A DNA stretch of 51,261 nt, taken from Phycisphaerales bacterium UBA2218. GTDB taxonomy: Bacteria > Planctomycetota > Phycisphaerae > Sedimentisphaerales > Anaerobacaceae. The position numbers and the translations under genes were made by a program. The notes under the pieces are model-generated. The model did no database searches. It was not told the origin of the DNA and worked only from the letters and a program-made list of their open reading frames with translations. The stretch's first letter is position 1. Every line of letters begins with the position of its first letter. Shown here piece by piece: positions 8,483 through 17,429 of the stretch. Location: the NCBI GenBank assembly GCA_002327785.1, contig DCUI01000093.1, forward strand, positions 1-51,261, read 5' to 3'.

Positions 8483-10118
8483 GCCGAATAGTCATCAGCC
8501 TGCCGGCTGGGGTGGTCCCGAGCTGTTCCTCAATCAAGCTCTGCTTCAGGAGTCTGGTCTTCAACTTCTGACCCTGCCGGCCCGAAAGGCTGAGGCGCTT
8601 GTACCGAGCGGCTACGCCGCTATCTGGATTACCCACTACATCCTCAAGGAAGGCGGTTTCCAGGCTGTTCACAGGGGCGCCATCGCCCTCTTCCGTGGGC
8701 CCCTGTTCGTTTGCCGCCGTATCGCCAAGCATCTGATCTACGGTGCCGGACTGGGGTGCTTTCTCCTTCATATATTCCCGGATTTGTTCATCTGTTACCC
8801 GGCCCTTTTCAATCCTGAACTCGGGAATCGAGATGAGAAAGGGCCTGGGGATCCTGCCCTGGAGTTTGACGACGGCCTGGCCGACCTCCAGGGTGCCGAG
8901 CACGTCCTTGCCGGTGTCCAGAAGGAGGGTGCCGGACATGGCGTTGATGTCCGCCCGGTTGCTCATACTCATGCAGATCGTGGCGTAGCTGTTGGCCAGG
9001 GCGAATCCGGAGAGCTTGGAAGGCATCTGGTCCAGGAGCACCAGGCTGACGCCAAATTCCCGGATCTCCCGGTAGGTAGTGTCCATAACAGACTCCGCCC
9101 CGGTCAGGCTGGTTCGCTGGCCGCTGAGAATATGATGGGCTTCCTCGATCAGGATGCACCGGTCAAAACGCTCCCGTACGTTCTCGGCCATCTTCTTGTG
9201 GTGCAAATAGAGCAGGCAAGCCTGAACAAAGAACGTCTTGTCCGCCTGCGAGAGCCCGTCCAGTTCGAGGATGACGTTGCCGTCCAGGATGTGGTCGATG
9301 CTCCTGTTGCTGGAGGAGTTGAGCAGGTCGCCCATGCCCCCGAAACAGAGCGATGAAAGCGCCCGAAGGGTCGAGGATAGCCATCCCGCCTCTCGACCTC
9401 GGGTGTCCATGGTCCGGGCCTTGGCCAGGACATCCTTGAACGTCGGCCAGCTCTGCACTAGGTTCTCGTAGACGCCGGCCTCTTCGTACACCGCGTCCAC
9501 CGCCTGCTGGAGCAGGTACAAAACGCCGTTGCCCAGGCAGTAGGCATGGGCAATGACTTCGTTGAGCTTCTTGAGCCAGGTCTTGGGATCAGTCCCGGCG
9601 GGTGGGATCAGGGGATTGAACGTCAGGGGTGCGATATTCCTGCCAATCGTATAGACCTCGACATCGCGGAATTCCGGCCATGCCAGGAGGTCCCGGTAGT
9701 TTCGCTTCCAGTCGAAGACCAGAAACGGCTTATCATGCTGAACGAGGGTCTTGAGAATGGAAAAGCCGATGTTCGTTTTGCCGCTGCCAGACCGGCCCAG
9801 GATAGCCATGTGCTGGATCCATTCGTTCTCCCGCAGGCCGAAGGGGTACAGGTGCTTTCCGGAGTAGAGCACCTGGCCGATTGGATATTCGCCCTGTGCC
9901 TGTTCCTCAGATGGTGGGATGAGCTCCGCTTCATCCTGGCCGAGGCTCTGGGGGATATGCTTCGCAGCGAGGAGTTCAAGGTAGTGTTCGATCTGCTCCC
10001 TGCCGTCAGGGTCTTCCGCCAGATACGCTGCAAAGACCTGATCCACCCGGGCGCCCAGGATGGGCCTGAGTCGCAGGCACAACTGCCGCAAGTTGCTGAA
10101 ATTGGCCCTATCCACCAT
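8433..10118 (-). CDS. HerA/VirB4-like (DUF87-type) P-loop ATPase
   Basis: 561 residues from ATG 10118, preceded by GGAGGG. Residues 108-116 are Walker A (GRSGSGKTN); residues 321-329 are Walker B with the HerA-type tail CILIEEAHH. VFDWKRNY follows strand 2, and LVLLDQMPSKLS fits the next conserved strand, as in the HerA-FtsK superfamily of DNA-pumping hexameric ATPases. The C-terminal ~80 residues form a predicted winged helix. It overlaps the upstream helical gene by 11 bases, so the two are coupled. A homologous but split ATPase is encoded at 23399-25539. DNA translocation is inferred from family. Confidence 0.85.
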   Translation of the reverse strand: MVDRANFSNLRQLCLRLRPILGARVDQVFAAYLAEDPDGREQIEHYLELLAAKHIPQSLGQDEAELIPPSEEQAQGEYPIGQVLYSGKHLYPFGLRENEWIQHMAILGRSGSGKTNIGFSILKTLVQHDKPFLVFDWKRNYRDLLAWPEFRDVEVYTIGRNIAPLTFNPLIPPAGTDPKTWLKKLNEVIAHAYCLGNGVLYLLQQAVDAVYEEAGVYENLVQSWPTFKDVLAKARTMDTRGREAGWLSSTLRALSSLCFGGMGDLLNSSSNRSIDHILDGNVILELDGLSQADKTFFVQACLLYLHHKKMAENVRERFDRCILIEEAHHILSGQRTSLTGAESVMDTTYREIREFGVSLVLLDQMPSKLSGFALANSYATICMSMSNRADINAMSGTLLLDTGKDVLGTLEVGQAVVKLQGRIPRPFLISIPEFRIEKGRVTDEQIREYMKEKAPQSGTVDQMLGDTAANEQGPTEEGDGAPVNSLETAFLEDVVGNPDSGVAARYKRLSLSGRQGQKLKTRLLKQSLIEEQLGTTPAGRLMTIRLTEQGRQFLSGAKKAP

Positions 10119-10671
10119 CGTGTCCCTCCACGCCGCAGAGGATGTCTTTGCGGTGTCGTGTGGCACCGTAGGTGGCGGCATCCTCAAAGAGCTTCTGTCG
10201 GATCTCGGTGCTGTCCTTCCAGAAGCCCAGTTCCTCATCATGGCGCTGTTTCTCCAGGTCGATGATGAGCTTCTCCAGGGTCTGCTGGGTCCTGCCGCCA
10301 TCGAGCGGAAAGTGCATCTTCATGATCGAGAGCTTCTCCTGGAACTCCATCAGGCGCCGGTCGATGTCCTTCACATGGCTTCTGTGAAGCAGTGCCCTCT
10401 CATAGAGGATGTTGGCGGCATGGCGCAGGGAGATCCTCTGCTGCCGGGCCTGGTTGCCGAAGACCTGCTCAGCAATAGTAGATGCCTGGAGGCCGGAATA
10501 CGGAATGAGGGCCTCTTGCAGAAGGATCACATCGGGCCTGAATCGATCGAAGTAGCCGTTCCGAGGCCATTGAAGGAGCGAATCATATGGTTGGTGTTCC
10601 GGCTTGGTGTCAGAGTATGGACTACGATAGAAGCAGGATTCTCTGACTTGAGGGGATGTGTCGTATGCCAT
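10108..10671 (-). CDS. Helical hypothetical protein coupled to the HerA-like ATPase
   Basis: 187 residues; family not recognised. The central and C-terminal parts (about 60-170) are strongly helical with coiled-coil-like spacing (RRLMEFQEKLSIMKMH, TLEKLIIDLEKQRHDEELGFWKD). The stop overlaps the ATPase start by 11 bases, a sign of translational coupling and stable stoichiometry. A function as adaptor for the ATPase is inferred from position only. The 196 bases between this gene and the NACHT gene (10672-10867) hold the likely promoter and nothing else I can support. Confidence 0.7.
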   Translation of the reverse strand: MAYDTSPQVRESCFYRSPYSDTKPEHQPYDSLLQWPRNGYFDRFRPDVILLQEALIPYSGLQASTIAEQVFGNQARQQRISLRHAANILYERALLHRSHVKDIDRRLMEFQEKLSIMKMHFPLDGGRTQQTLEKLIIDLEKQRHDEELGFWKDSTEIRQKLFEDAATYGATRHRKDILCGVEGHDGG

Positions 10672-10867
10672 CTTGCCGTGTTGCTATTTTAGAGTAGTAA
10701 GGGAAGTAATCTGGGGTTTATAAGCTTTGCGGTGAGGTATTTGTGACCACGCCGAGGAGGTGTACCAGAAGGAGTGATCTTCCACGCGGGCATCAAAGCT
10801 GATCGACTAAAAGAGGGCGGGGGATAGAGAGGTAGTACCGGTGGGGATGGTTCCTGCGAGCGTGTGC

Positions 10868-13800
10868 TCAGGGCCGTCGTCGCTTCGAGCGTCGGCGAGC
10901 GCCGGGTCGTCTCTGTTCAGAGGTAGCTGGTTCTTCGACCACCTCCAATGGGCGGAGGGGCCAGCCGGTGAAGAGGTCCATGTATCTCCTGCGTGCCGCA
11001 ATTCGACATGTAGCCGCTAACCCGTAAAGAAAACCTGCCGAGCCCTGTAAGTCCCCTCTGAGTGTCCACTCCGTATAGGCTACAAGGGCCGAGAGGAAGC
11101 GAACGCGCGTATCGTCGGACCAGTCCGGCCACCAGGCCGCCACGCGAAAGTACCACACATCGCGGCCTGTGCCCGACGATGTGTGCGTAATGAGGCTGCC
11201 GAGTTCACTGGCAGCGTCAAGGCTGTCGATTTGTACGAAGGTCAGATACGTTTTTGTGTCATTTGCATGGACCCGAATAGCGTCATCAGTGGACCTTTCG
11301 ATCAGCTTTTGCAGGATGGGCTTTGCTGCGATTATCTTGAGTCTACGAACCGCGTCAAAAACCAACGACTGGAACGCCCATAATGCAAGGGGGATGTTTG
11401 ATATTGTGTATTTACCGTCCTTGCCGAACGGCCTTGTCTTGCTGACCCAAGGAATGCTCTCCACTTCCGAGAGGATGCCGAGCAGGTCGTCCTTGACAGA
11501 GGGGTCGCCGCAAAGCCCGGAAATGACAATGTGTCTATGCCAGTATTTCTGCCGACGTTTCTTGTCAGGCATGTTCGTGGCGACAACCTGCCGCGTCCTG
11601 TGCGGATCTGCAGCCACAAAGGCGTTTATGCAGACCGCGGCGGCGTCGCTGTCGGAATCAATGACTTGGAGGAGTGCGTTCCTCATGACGGTGTCATCGG
11701 CCCTGTGTGCGAGCTTCCGGGGGATAACGGAGAGATTCGGATGCTCGACCGATTCCTGGAACGACCTTTGAAATAGCCACCACAGGCGAGAATCCACCTC
11801 ACGGTCGTTCAACCCGGCCAGGGTTTCCATATCGTCGGCGACCGTTGGAAGCGGCAGGATGCAGCATGAATCGTCCCACAACCATTCAAGCAGTTTCCCG
11901 ATGACCACGGGATGCAATTGTTTTCGGAGGCCACTACGAGCCGCATCGGCAATTGCTTTGTTTGGGCTATCTAACAGCCCGACGAGAGTATCCGCGTGCC
12001 GTGCCGCGAGTCTCTCGATCGGTGCAGACAAGACAACAGCTGCTTCGTGTATGTGTTCGTATCCTGCCGGGATGTGCAGCGTCTGCTTGGCGCGGTCCAG
12101 GATCCGCACAATGGTATCAAGATCTGGACGGAGATGCTCGTGCGTAAGGACCAATTGGAGGACATGTCTCTGTGGGTCTTGTGCTTTGACTAAGTCAATG
12201 TACTGTTGAGAAAGGTACTCCCAACTAGCGGAAGTCCCTACGGCTGCGATGGCAGAAAGGCGGTCAAGGTCCAGCTCGGGCGTCGCGGCCTCCTTCAGGG
12301 CCTTGAGAGAATCAAGAGCTCCTGTGCCCAGATTCATGTATAAAGCCCTGGGTATTGCCTGCCGGACAAGAACATCGCTCGCCGGGTCTGCATGCATTCT
12401 CAGCAGTTCTTGGGTGTCACACGAGCTAAGCATGTTGGTTATCGCGTATTTGACGCCAAAACACGTGTTTGACGCCGGGGAGCTACTGAGCTTTTTGAAT
12501 CGCTCGTCGGTAAAGGTCGCCAGAAGACTTGCGAAAGCGTCTTCCGCCTTGAGGTCTGTCCACTGAAACGTGCTGGCTGCCAGAAATGGATCGAATGTGG
12601 CGATGGTCGTGACTACGTCCTTGAATGCATTGGCATCCCGCAGTAGTCCGCAATACATTCGCAAGGCACCGTCCCATTCGAAATGCTCCAGGATATCTCG
12701 CAGTCCAGGGACATCTGAGAGTTTGACGTAACCCAGTAGGTACTTTGCGCCAAAATAATCCCGCACGTAGTCATGGAGGAATTCGGGGTATCCGAATCGC
12801 TCATAGGACTCCTTTAAGAGACCAGAGAATCTCAGTAGACCATATGCTTCAGCAGCTTCCAAGCAAGCGAAGAACTCCGTGGCAGCGATGCCGTGACCTT
12901 TGGACTGCCCGGAGGACCAGAGCGAGGCAAGAGAGATCGAGGTGTCTGATGCGACACTCTCGATGCACCACTTAGCAATCGCCGGAAGGACGGCATACAT
13001 CACGTTGTCGGCTAGGTCAGGGACGGCAAGATTGGCTTCTCGTTGTTTTCGGCCCATGCAGTCAAAGACGAACCCCTGTACGAGTTGAGCTCTGTTCGGC
13101 GGCAATATGGCGCGATTGTCTCTGCTTGCTACGAAAGCCAATAAGCTGAGGAAGAAAGGGTTGTGAGCCATCGCCAGCAATGACGGGTTGTTCTGGATCT
13201 GGTCAAGGAAGATCTGTTCTCCCCGGCCAGGGACAAAATGGTCCAAGTAAGCGACGATATCGGCCTCCGATGGGGATTCCAGTTCGTAGCACGCAACACT
13301 ATCAGAAAAGGGCCGAAGGAGCTCGTGAACGATGTTGGAGCGACAAGCTAGGACGAGTTTGCAGGGCCTGCAGACAAGACGCGAGATTTCCCGTATCAGA
13401 GCAGTGCGCACCCCGTACCTCAACTCATTTATGCCATCGAGCATTAGGACCACATCTGGATTGCCAACGGCAGCCTGGCGGAACCACCTGGAGATTTCTG
13501 CCGCCAAGGCCGTGAAGATGCTGCCCCTGGATGAAGGACGCCGTTTGGATCGAGGACCAGATCGTCGGATCAGGTTCTCTATGATCGGTAGATTCGCGGG
13601 TTTGGCGGGATCCAGTTCCCGGAGCAAGATCCGCGCCACACTTTCTCCGACCACCTCGGCAATGTCGATCTCCCCGCGTCGCTCAAGCAGCCGAATAAGA
13701 AGTGGCTCCATTTCTTTGATTCTGACATATATAGGGAAGTGCTGGCTTTTTGGAAGCAGGAGTGAATGCGTGAGGAGTCTGAGGGCCGTGGTTTTGCCCG

Positions 13801-14668
13801 AACCAGACACCCCTGTGATGAGAAGGTTCTTGTGCCTCCGTAGCATCTCGTGTAGCCCCATCGATTGTCCGACAGGTACAAGCGTCTGTGGTGGAGAGTC
13901 TGTTCCCACTTGCACTGGCTGAAGAACAGAGGAATCTCCCGAGGCGGCCTGTACTCTCAGACCCGTCGGCGCAATCCAGCGGGGAGAAGACACGTATTCA
14001 AGGGTAGTGGTTGCGCGCCGATACAGATCCTGCCAAGTCTCATGCTGATGCGGCAACGGGATCTCACTTGACAGCGCGTACACAAGCTGAATATCCACCG
14101 ATGTGGGCACTGTAGGGCGCAGCGACAGGAGGGTCCCATCCTCCACATGTCTGTCGAGATGGGTGGAGGCCAGGACCTCTGAGCCGGCATCCCAGAAGTA
14201 CACGGTATGAGAACCGCCAGTAGTCACCTCGATTCTCGCATCGTGCTCCCCCCTCTTGCTCCTTGCCATCAGCAACGGGGATAAACCTCTACGGAGCTCC
14301 TCGGGAATAGCCCTGTATCTATCCGGAGCCTGAATCACATTAAAGAGCCTGCTTGCCCAGCGCCAGTGTGCCTTGTCTGTCTTGTCGATTCTGACGGGGG
14401 CCACTGCCCGCGATGCACGCTGTGGTCCGCGAGTGGACGGTAAGGCAGAAGCAGCTGTGTGGACTGCATGACTGAGAACAACAAAGAGGGTTTGTGCATA
14501 CTCGATCTGGCTGCGACCCTGCGCCCTGCTACTCTGGGCTCGCGGATTCCATACATGCCACTCGTCTTGCCGATCACGGGCACTACTGAGCACATAACGG
14601 ATCAAGGCCTTTGGCTCGGCTTTGCAATCGACGATGAAGGCAATCTTTCTAGGCGCGCTGCTGGCCAT
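10868..14668 (-). CDS. Large STAND/NACHT NTPase with HEAT-like C-terminus
   Basis: 1266 residues from ATG 14668 (GGGAG six bases upstream; a longer reading to 14803 has no such site). The N-terminal ~100 residues begin with an alpha/beta segment (RKIAFIVDCKAEPKALI) that I cannot place and that could be the effector or sensor. NACHT core: Walker A GVSGSGKTT at residues 286-294, Walker B VVLMLDGINEL near 406-416, then LACRSN. Residues about 600-1200 are all-helical repeats, probably HEAT-like, a usual ligand-sensing part. The basic tail is RRRSKRRRP. Bacterial NACHT proteins often act in phage defence by abortive infection; that role is inferred. Confidence 0.85.
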   Translation of the reverse strand: MASSAPRKIAFIVDCKAEPKALIRYVLSSARDRQDEWHVWNPRAQSSRAQGRSQIEYAQTLFVVLSHAVHTAASALPSTRGPQRASRAVAPVRIDKTDKAHWRWASRLFNVIQAPDRYRAIPEELRRGLSPLLMARSKRGEHDARIEVTTGGSHTVYFWDAGSEVLASTHLDRHVEDGTLLSLRPTVPTSVDIQLVYALSSEIPLPHQHETWQDLYRRATTTLEYVSSPRWIAPTGLRVQAASGDSSVLQPVQVGTDSPPQTLVPVGQSMGLHEMLRRHKNLLITGVSGSGKTTALRLLTHSLLLPKSQHFPIYVRIKEMEPLLIRLLERRGEIDIAEVVGESVARILLRELDPAKPANLPIIENLIRRSGPRSKRRPSSRGSIFTALAAEISRWFRQAAVGNPDVVLMLDGINELRYGVRTALIREISRLVCRPCKLVLACRSNIVHELLRPFSDSVACYELESPSEADIVAYLDHFVPGRGEQIFLDQIQNNPSLLAMAHNPFFLSLLAFVASRDNRAILPPNRAQLVQGFVFDCMGRKQREANLAVPDLADNVMYAVLPAIAKWCIESVASDTSISLASLWSSGQSKGHGIAATEFFACLEAAEAYGLLRFSGLLKESYERFGYPEFLHDYVRDYFGAKYLLGYVKLSDVPGLRDILEHFEWDGALRMYCGLLRDANAFKDVVTTIATFDPFLAASTFQWTDLKAEDAFASLLATFTDERFKKLSSSPASNTCFGVKYAITNMLSSCDTQELLRMHADPASDVLVRQAIPRALYMNLGTGALDSLKALKEAATPELDLDRLSAIAAVGTSASWEYLSQQYIDLVKAQDPQRHVLQLVLTHEHLRPDLDTIVRILDRAKQTLHIPAGYEHIHEAAVVLSAPIERLAARHADTLVGLLDSPNKAIADAARSGLRKQLHPVVIGKLLEWLWDDSCCILPLPTVADDMETLAGLNDREVDSRLWWLFQRSFQESVEHPNLSVIPRKLAHRADDTVMRNALLQVIDSDSDAAAVCINAFVAADPHRTRQVVATNMPDKKRRQKYWHRHIVISGLCGDPSVKDDLLGILSEVESIPWVSKTRPFGKDGKYTISNIPLALWAFQSLVFDAVRRLKIIAAKPILQKLIERSTDDAIRVHANDTKTYLTFVQIDSLDAASELGSLITHTSSGTGRDVWYFRVAAWWPDWSDDTRVRFLSALVAYTEWTLRGDLQGSAGFLYGLAATCRIAARRRYMDLFTGWPLRPLEVVEEPATSEQRRPGARRRSKRRRP

Positions 14669-14740
14669 CCCCAACTCCCAGAAACGGCTTTCAACAACTT
14701 TCCAGAAAAAAGACGGTACAGAGCTCTGGCACGATTGTAC

Positions 14741-14765
14741 GTGCGTGAAAGAAGTGTGTGAAGCA
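14741..14765 (+). repeat. Direct repeat, copy 1 (25 bp)
   Basis: Begins GTGCGTGAAA, ends GTGAAGCA, and matches copy 2 at 23 of 25 positions. It lies just upstream of the NACHT start. Possible operator; function unknown. Confidence 0.7.
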
Positions 14766-15005
14766 TCTTCTTGATGCACTATTTCCGCATACGCGATCCA
14801 CACGTGTGTCCGCCGAGCACACAGTCAGGTGGTGATGGCCCTGTTGGCTCGTGCATGAATGGCCGTGACAGTGATCTCGCCCGAACGCTTTCGTCGCGGC
14901 GAGAGCTACCCCCGATATCGCGGGCCGGCGAACTGGCGACGCCGGCCGTAAATCATGGTCGCTGCGCAGCGTACGTTCCTCCCGACCCTTGCTGATCACT
15001 TCGTG

Positions 15006-15030
15006 GTGCGTGAACGAAGTGGGTGAAGCA
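15006..15030 (+). repeat. Direct repeat, copy 2 (25 bp)
   Basis: Begins GTGCGTGAAC, ends GTGAAGCA, 55 bases before the start of the sigma-like gene and 265 bases from copy 1 in the same orientation. One copy near each divergent start suggests shared regulation. Confidence 0.7.
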
Positions 15031-15084
15031 GTCGCGGTCGCGAGGCTTTCGTGACACCCATCCTGGGGCGGAAACGCCCTTAGA

Positions 15085-16746
15085 ATGAGCGCTGTGAATT
15101 GGTTTTGGAATGGACGGTTCGTGAAGGACAAGAGGCCACAAATTGACTCTGTAGATCACGGTGCTGAGCAGATCAGGACGCTGGCCCGAGAGCTACTGCC
15201 GCAGACAGAGAGTCTAATGGCGAAGTTGCAGTGCTTTCTTTCGGTGCTGAAGAAGGCCATCGAACCATCCCCGTGTGAAAAGTGCCCCAACAAAGCCTGC
15301 GACGAACCATGTGAGGCTCTGGAGGCGCACGCGGACGGTCCGTATCGGGGTAAAGCCCCCGGCGAGACGACAATCGGCGTGAACCTACCCGACAGCACGG
15401 CTCAACAGGACGGACCGAAGCACAGCGATAGTCAAAAGGAGTTGAACACCGGCGCGATGCCAGGCTTGCCGAAGCCACAACCGATCTACTTCGATTTCAA
15501 GAGGAGGTGCGTGCTGACGAGTGAGTCCGAAGGGCTGATTAGCGATCACCAGAGTTGGCGTCTCATCGAACTGGCCATCAGATCCGGTACCTTTACGTTG
15601 TTCGATTGTTTTCTGCGGTTTGTTGAATGGCGATCGGCGACGCACCAGTTCGATCCGAAGCGGCGTTTGCAGTTCATCCAAAGCAGGGCAAACAGTGTGC
15701 TCAGACCGCTTGGCCTCAGTATTGGGCCGACTGGCAAAGGAGCAGCAGTCTACATGTTGGCCGGGCGGGAACCTGAGCATCATCAATCGAACACGGAGGA
15801 AGCGTTTGCCCGTCTTCAAGCAGTGGTCGAGGAAGAGCGAAACGGCCTTGTTGATAAGCGGGCTGCCGTCGATAGGGCCCTTGAGGCCCTTGATCTCGAC
15901 CCCCAGTCATTGCCGGCGGCCTTGTACGTCGTCAAGCTCCTGAACGAGATCAAGGACCGAACTTTCCAACTGCCTCGGGAGACCCTCGCGGCAATCACTC
16001 GACTGCTGCGACGGCAAGAGAACGTCTACGCCGGGGCGATTGCGGCCATTGGGCGGTGTCACGCGCTGCAGGATGCAGGTCTCCAGGAACACATGGACAA
16101 GTACCAATCCATGCTCTGCGAGATTCGGCAGGCACGGCGGCTTGCCCACAACATTCCGCAGTTCCGCCCGATATGGGACGGCGAGGAGGGACGCGTTGAC
16201 GAGATTGTAGATCATGTCAGGGCGATCCAGCAGACCCATGGGGGCGACCCAGGTCCGGACTCGGGGAGGCTTCTCAAGGCGCTCCTTGGTTTGGAACAAG
16301 TCCGACGAGCGAGAGAGGTTGTCCTATCGAAAGTCCGCCGGCGCTGTCCGGAGCAATGGACGAAGGAGAACCGCTTGGAAGAAGAGTTTGAGGGCTGCTT
16401 CAACAGGCTAATCCTGGAGAAGGTTGACTGTAGCAAACTGCGCTTCACCGGCAGCCTTGCTTCCTACATGACACGCTCAATGCCGACCATGATACTCGAC
16501 TCGGCATTTGACCAGGTGTACGGCCTGTCCTACACCCAGGTCAAATCGGTGCAGACCTTCCAGAGGGCACGGCACAAGTGGGCCACGTCTCACGGCCGCA
16601 CCCCACCCGACGACGAGGTTGCAGCGGAACTTGGGATCACGCAGGAAAGGTTGCGTCGCCTGCAGCAGTGGGAGCGGCAGCTCAAGGCACGAAGATTCAA
16701 TGAGGAACGGGACAGCAAGTCCGATGACGAGCCGGATGATGATTGA
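15085..16746 (+). CDS. Sigma-70-like regulator without region 4, Cys-rich N-terminus
   Basis: 553 residues. Cys64, 67, 72 and 76 (PCEKCPNKACDEPCEA) could bind zinc or sense redox state. Residues about 150-225 look like a winged-helix region. The C-terminal part resembles sigma-70: a region-2-like helical segment (about 430-490, including FTGSLASYMTRSM) then a region-3-like HTH (HGRTPPDDEVAAELGITQERLRRL). No region 4 follows; the protein ends in an acidic tail (DSKSDDEPDDD). No clear Shine-Dalgarno site precedes the ATG. As first gene of the plus-strand cluster it is a likely regulator of it. Sigma relationship is by pattern only. Confidence 0.65.
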   Translation: MSAVNWFWNGRFVKDKRPQIDSVDHGAEQIRTLARELLPQTESLMAKLQCFLSVLKKAIEPSPCEKCPNKACDEPCEALEAHADGPYRGKAPGETTIGVNLPDSTAQQDGPKHSDSQKELNTGAMPGLPKPQPIYFDFKRRCVLTSESEGLISDHQSWRLIELAIRSGTFTLFDCFLRFVEWRSATHQFDPKRRLQFIQSRANSVLRPLGLSIGPTGKGAAVYMLAGREPEHHQSNTEEAFARLQAVVEEERNGLVDKRAAVDRALEALDLDPQSLPAALYVVKLLNEIKDRTFQLPRETLAAITRLLRRQENVYAGAIAAIGRCHALQDAGLQEHMDKYQSMLCEIRQARRLAHNIPQFRPIWDGEEGRVDEIVDHVRAIQQTHGGDPGPDSGRLLKALLGLEQVRRAREVVLSKVRRRCPEQWTKENRLEEEFEGCFNRLILEKVDCSKLRFTGSLASYMTRSMPTMILDSAFDQVYGLSYTQVKSVQTFQRARHKWATSHGRTPPDDEVAAELGITQERLRRLQQWERQLKARRFNEERDSKSDDEPDDD

Positions 16747-16948
16747 TGCTCTCCATATTGAGCAGCAACACACCGCGCAACTTGCGCGCCATATACATAC
16801 CAGAAGGACGCCCGCCGACGACACGGCGGCGAAGATCGGATGGGCCGAGCCTGCCGCAACAGAGCGGGCTTGGCCGGATGCGCATTCATACGCAATCGAT
16901 AGCGTGTGTCTATCGAAGAATAAGCATTCTGATTGGGAGGATGCGTTT

Positions 16949-17182
16949 ATGGAGACGGCCGTCAACAGTATGAGTATGGCGCAGAAGTTGGAAGATTTCC
17001 TCGCCCAAGCGTGTGAAGCGGAAGTTTCAGGAGACAAGTCGGAGGCCGAACGTCTTTTCCGGATGGCCCTTTATTGCGAGGGCAGGCTGCGTCCCGATGT
17101 CACCGACGCCAGGGAATATGTCCGGCAGGTCGGGCCGGTTTATCCGGCATTGCCGGCGCAGTCGACAGGCGAAAGTCAGTAG
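16949..17182 (+). CDS. Small single-TPR-like protein
   Basis: 77 residues from ATG 16949, chosen for GGGAGG ten bases upstream. An in-frame start at 16736, overlapping the stop of the previous gene, would give 148 residues with a less coding-like N-terminus. The sequence EVSGDKSEAERLFRMALYCEGRL fits a tetratricopeptide-type helix pair. No further domain. Position between the sigma-like and MoxR genes suggests membership of the same unit. Confidence 0.55.
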   Translation: METAVNSMSMAQKLEDFLAQACEAEVSGDKSEAERLFRMALYCEGRLRPDVTDAREYVRQVGPVYPALPAQSTGESQ

Positions 17183-17429
17183 TCATGAAACCGATGAAGT
17201 GCCCCCCTGCTCGTGTGACGCGACGCGGACGAAGCTGATCGGCTGAGTGCGGGCGATGGTGGGCCGCCGACGGCGGGCACGTCTTTCGGCACCGACGCCG
17301 GCCTCTGTCCCCCGGGCGACGGAGCAAGTGGAGACCTATGATGGCCCGCATCGCTCGGCACTGCCTGGCGGCGCTGACCGCCCTGGAAGGCCGCCGGAAG
17401 TCGAGCTGAGCCGGGGGAACATCACGGCG

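Larger units (their letters stand above)
14669..15084. promoter_or_regulatory. Divergent intergenic region between NACHT and sigma-like genes
   Basis: 416 bases without a supported gene, which must contain promoters for both the minus-strand NACHT gene and the plus-strand cluster. It holds two near-identical direct repeats (listed separately) and GC-rich inverted segments around 14920-14950. No convincing -35/-10 pair is visible, which fits use of an unusual sigma factor or simply planctomycete promoters. Confidence 0.5.

Noticed and set aside
14741..15030. CRISPR array
   Set aside because: Only two repeats 265 bases apart, no regular spacers and no cas genes.
14691..15131. 146-codon minus-strand ORF in the divergent region
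   Set aside because: It runs across the repeats and the sigma-like start, with no motif; the region is better read as regulatory.
17341..17412. 23-codon ORF before the MoxR gene
   Set aside because: GGAG lies near its start, but it is too short and unsupported; it may be a leader peptide at most.
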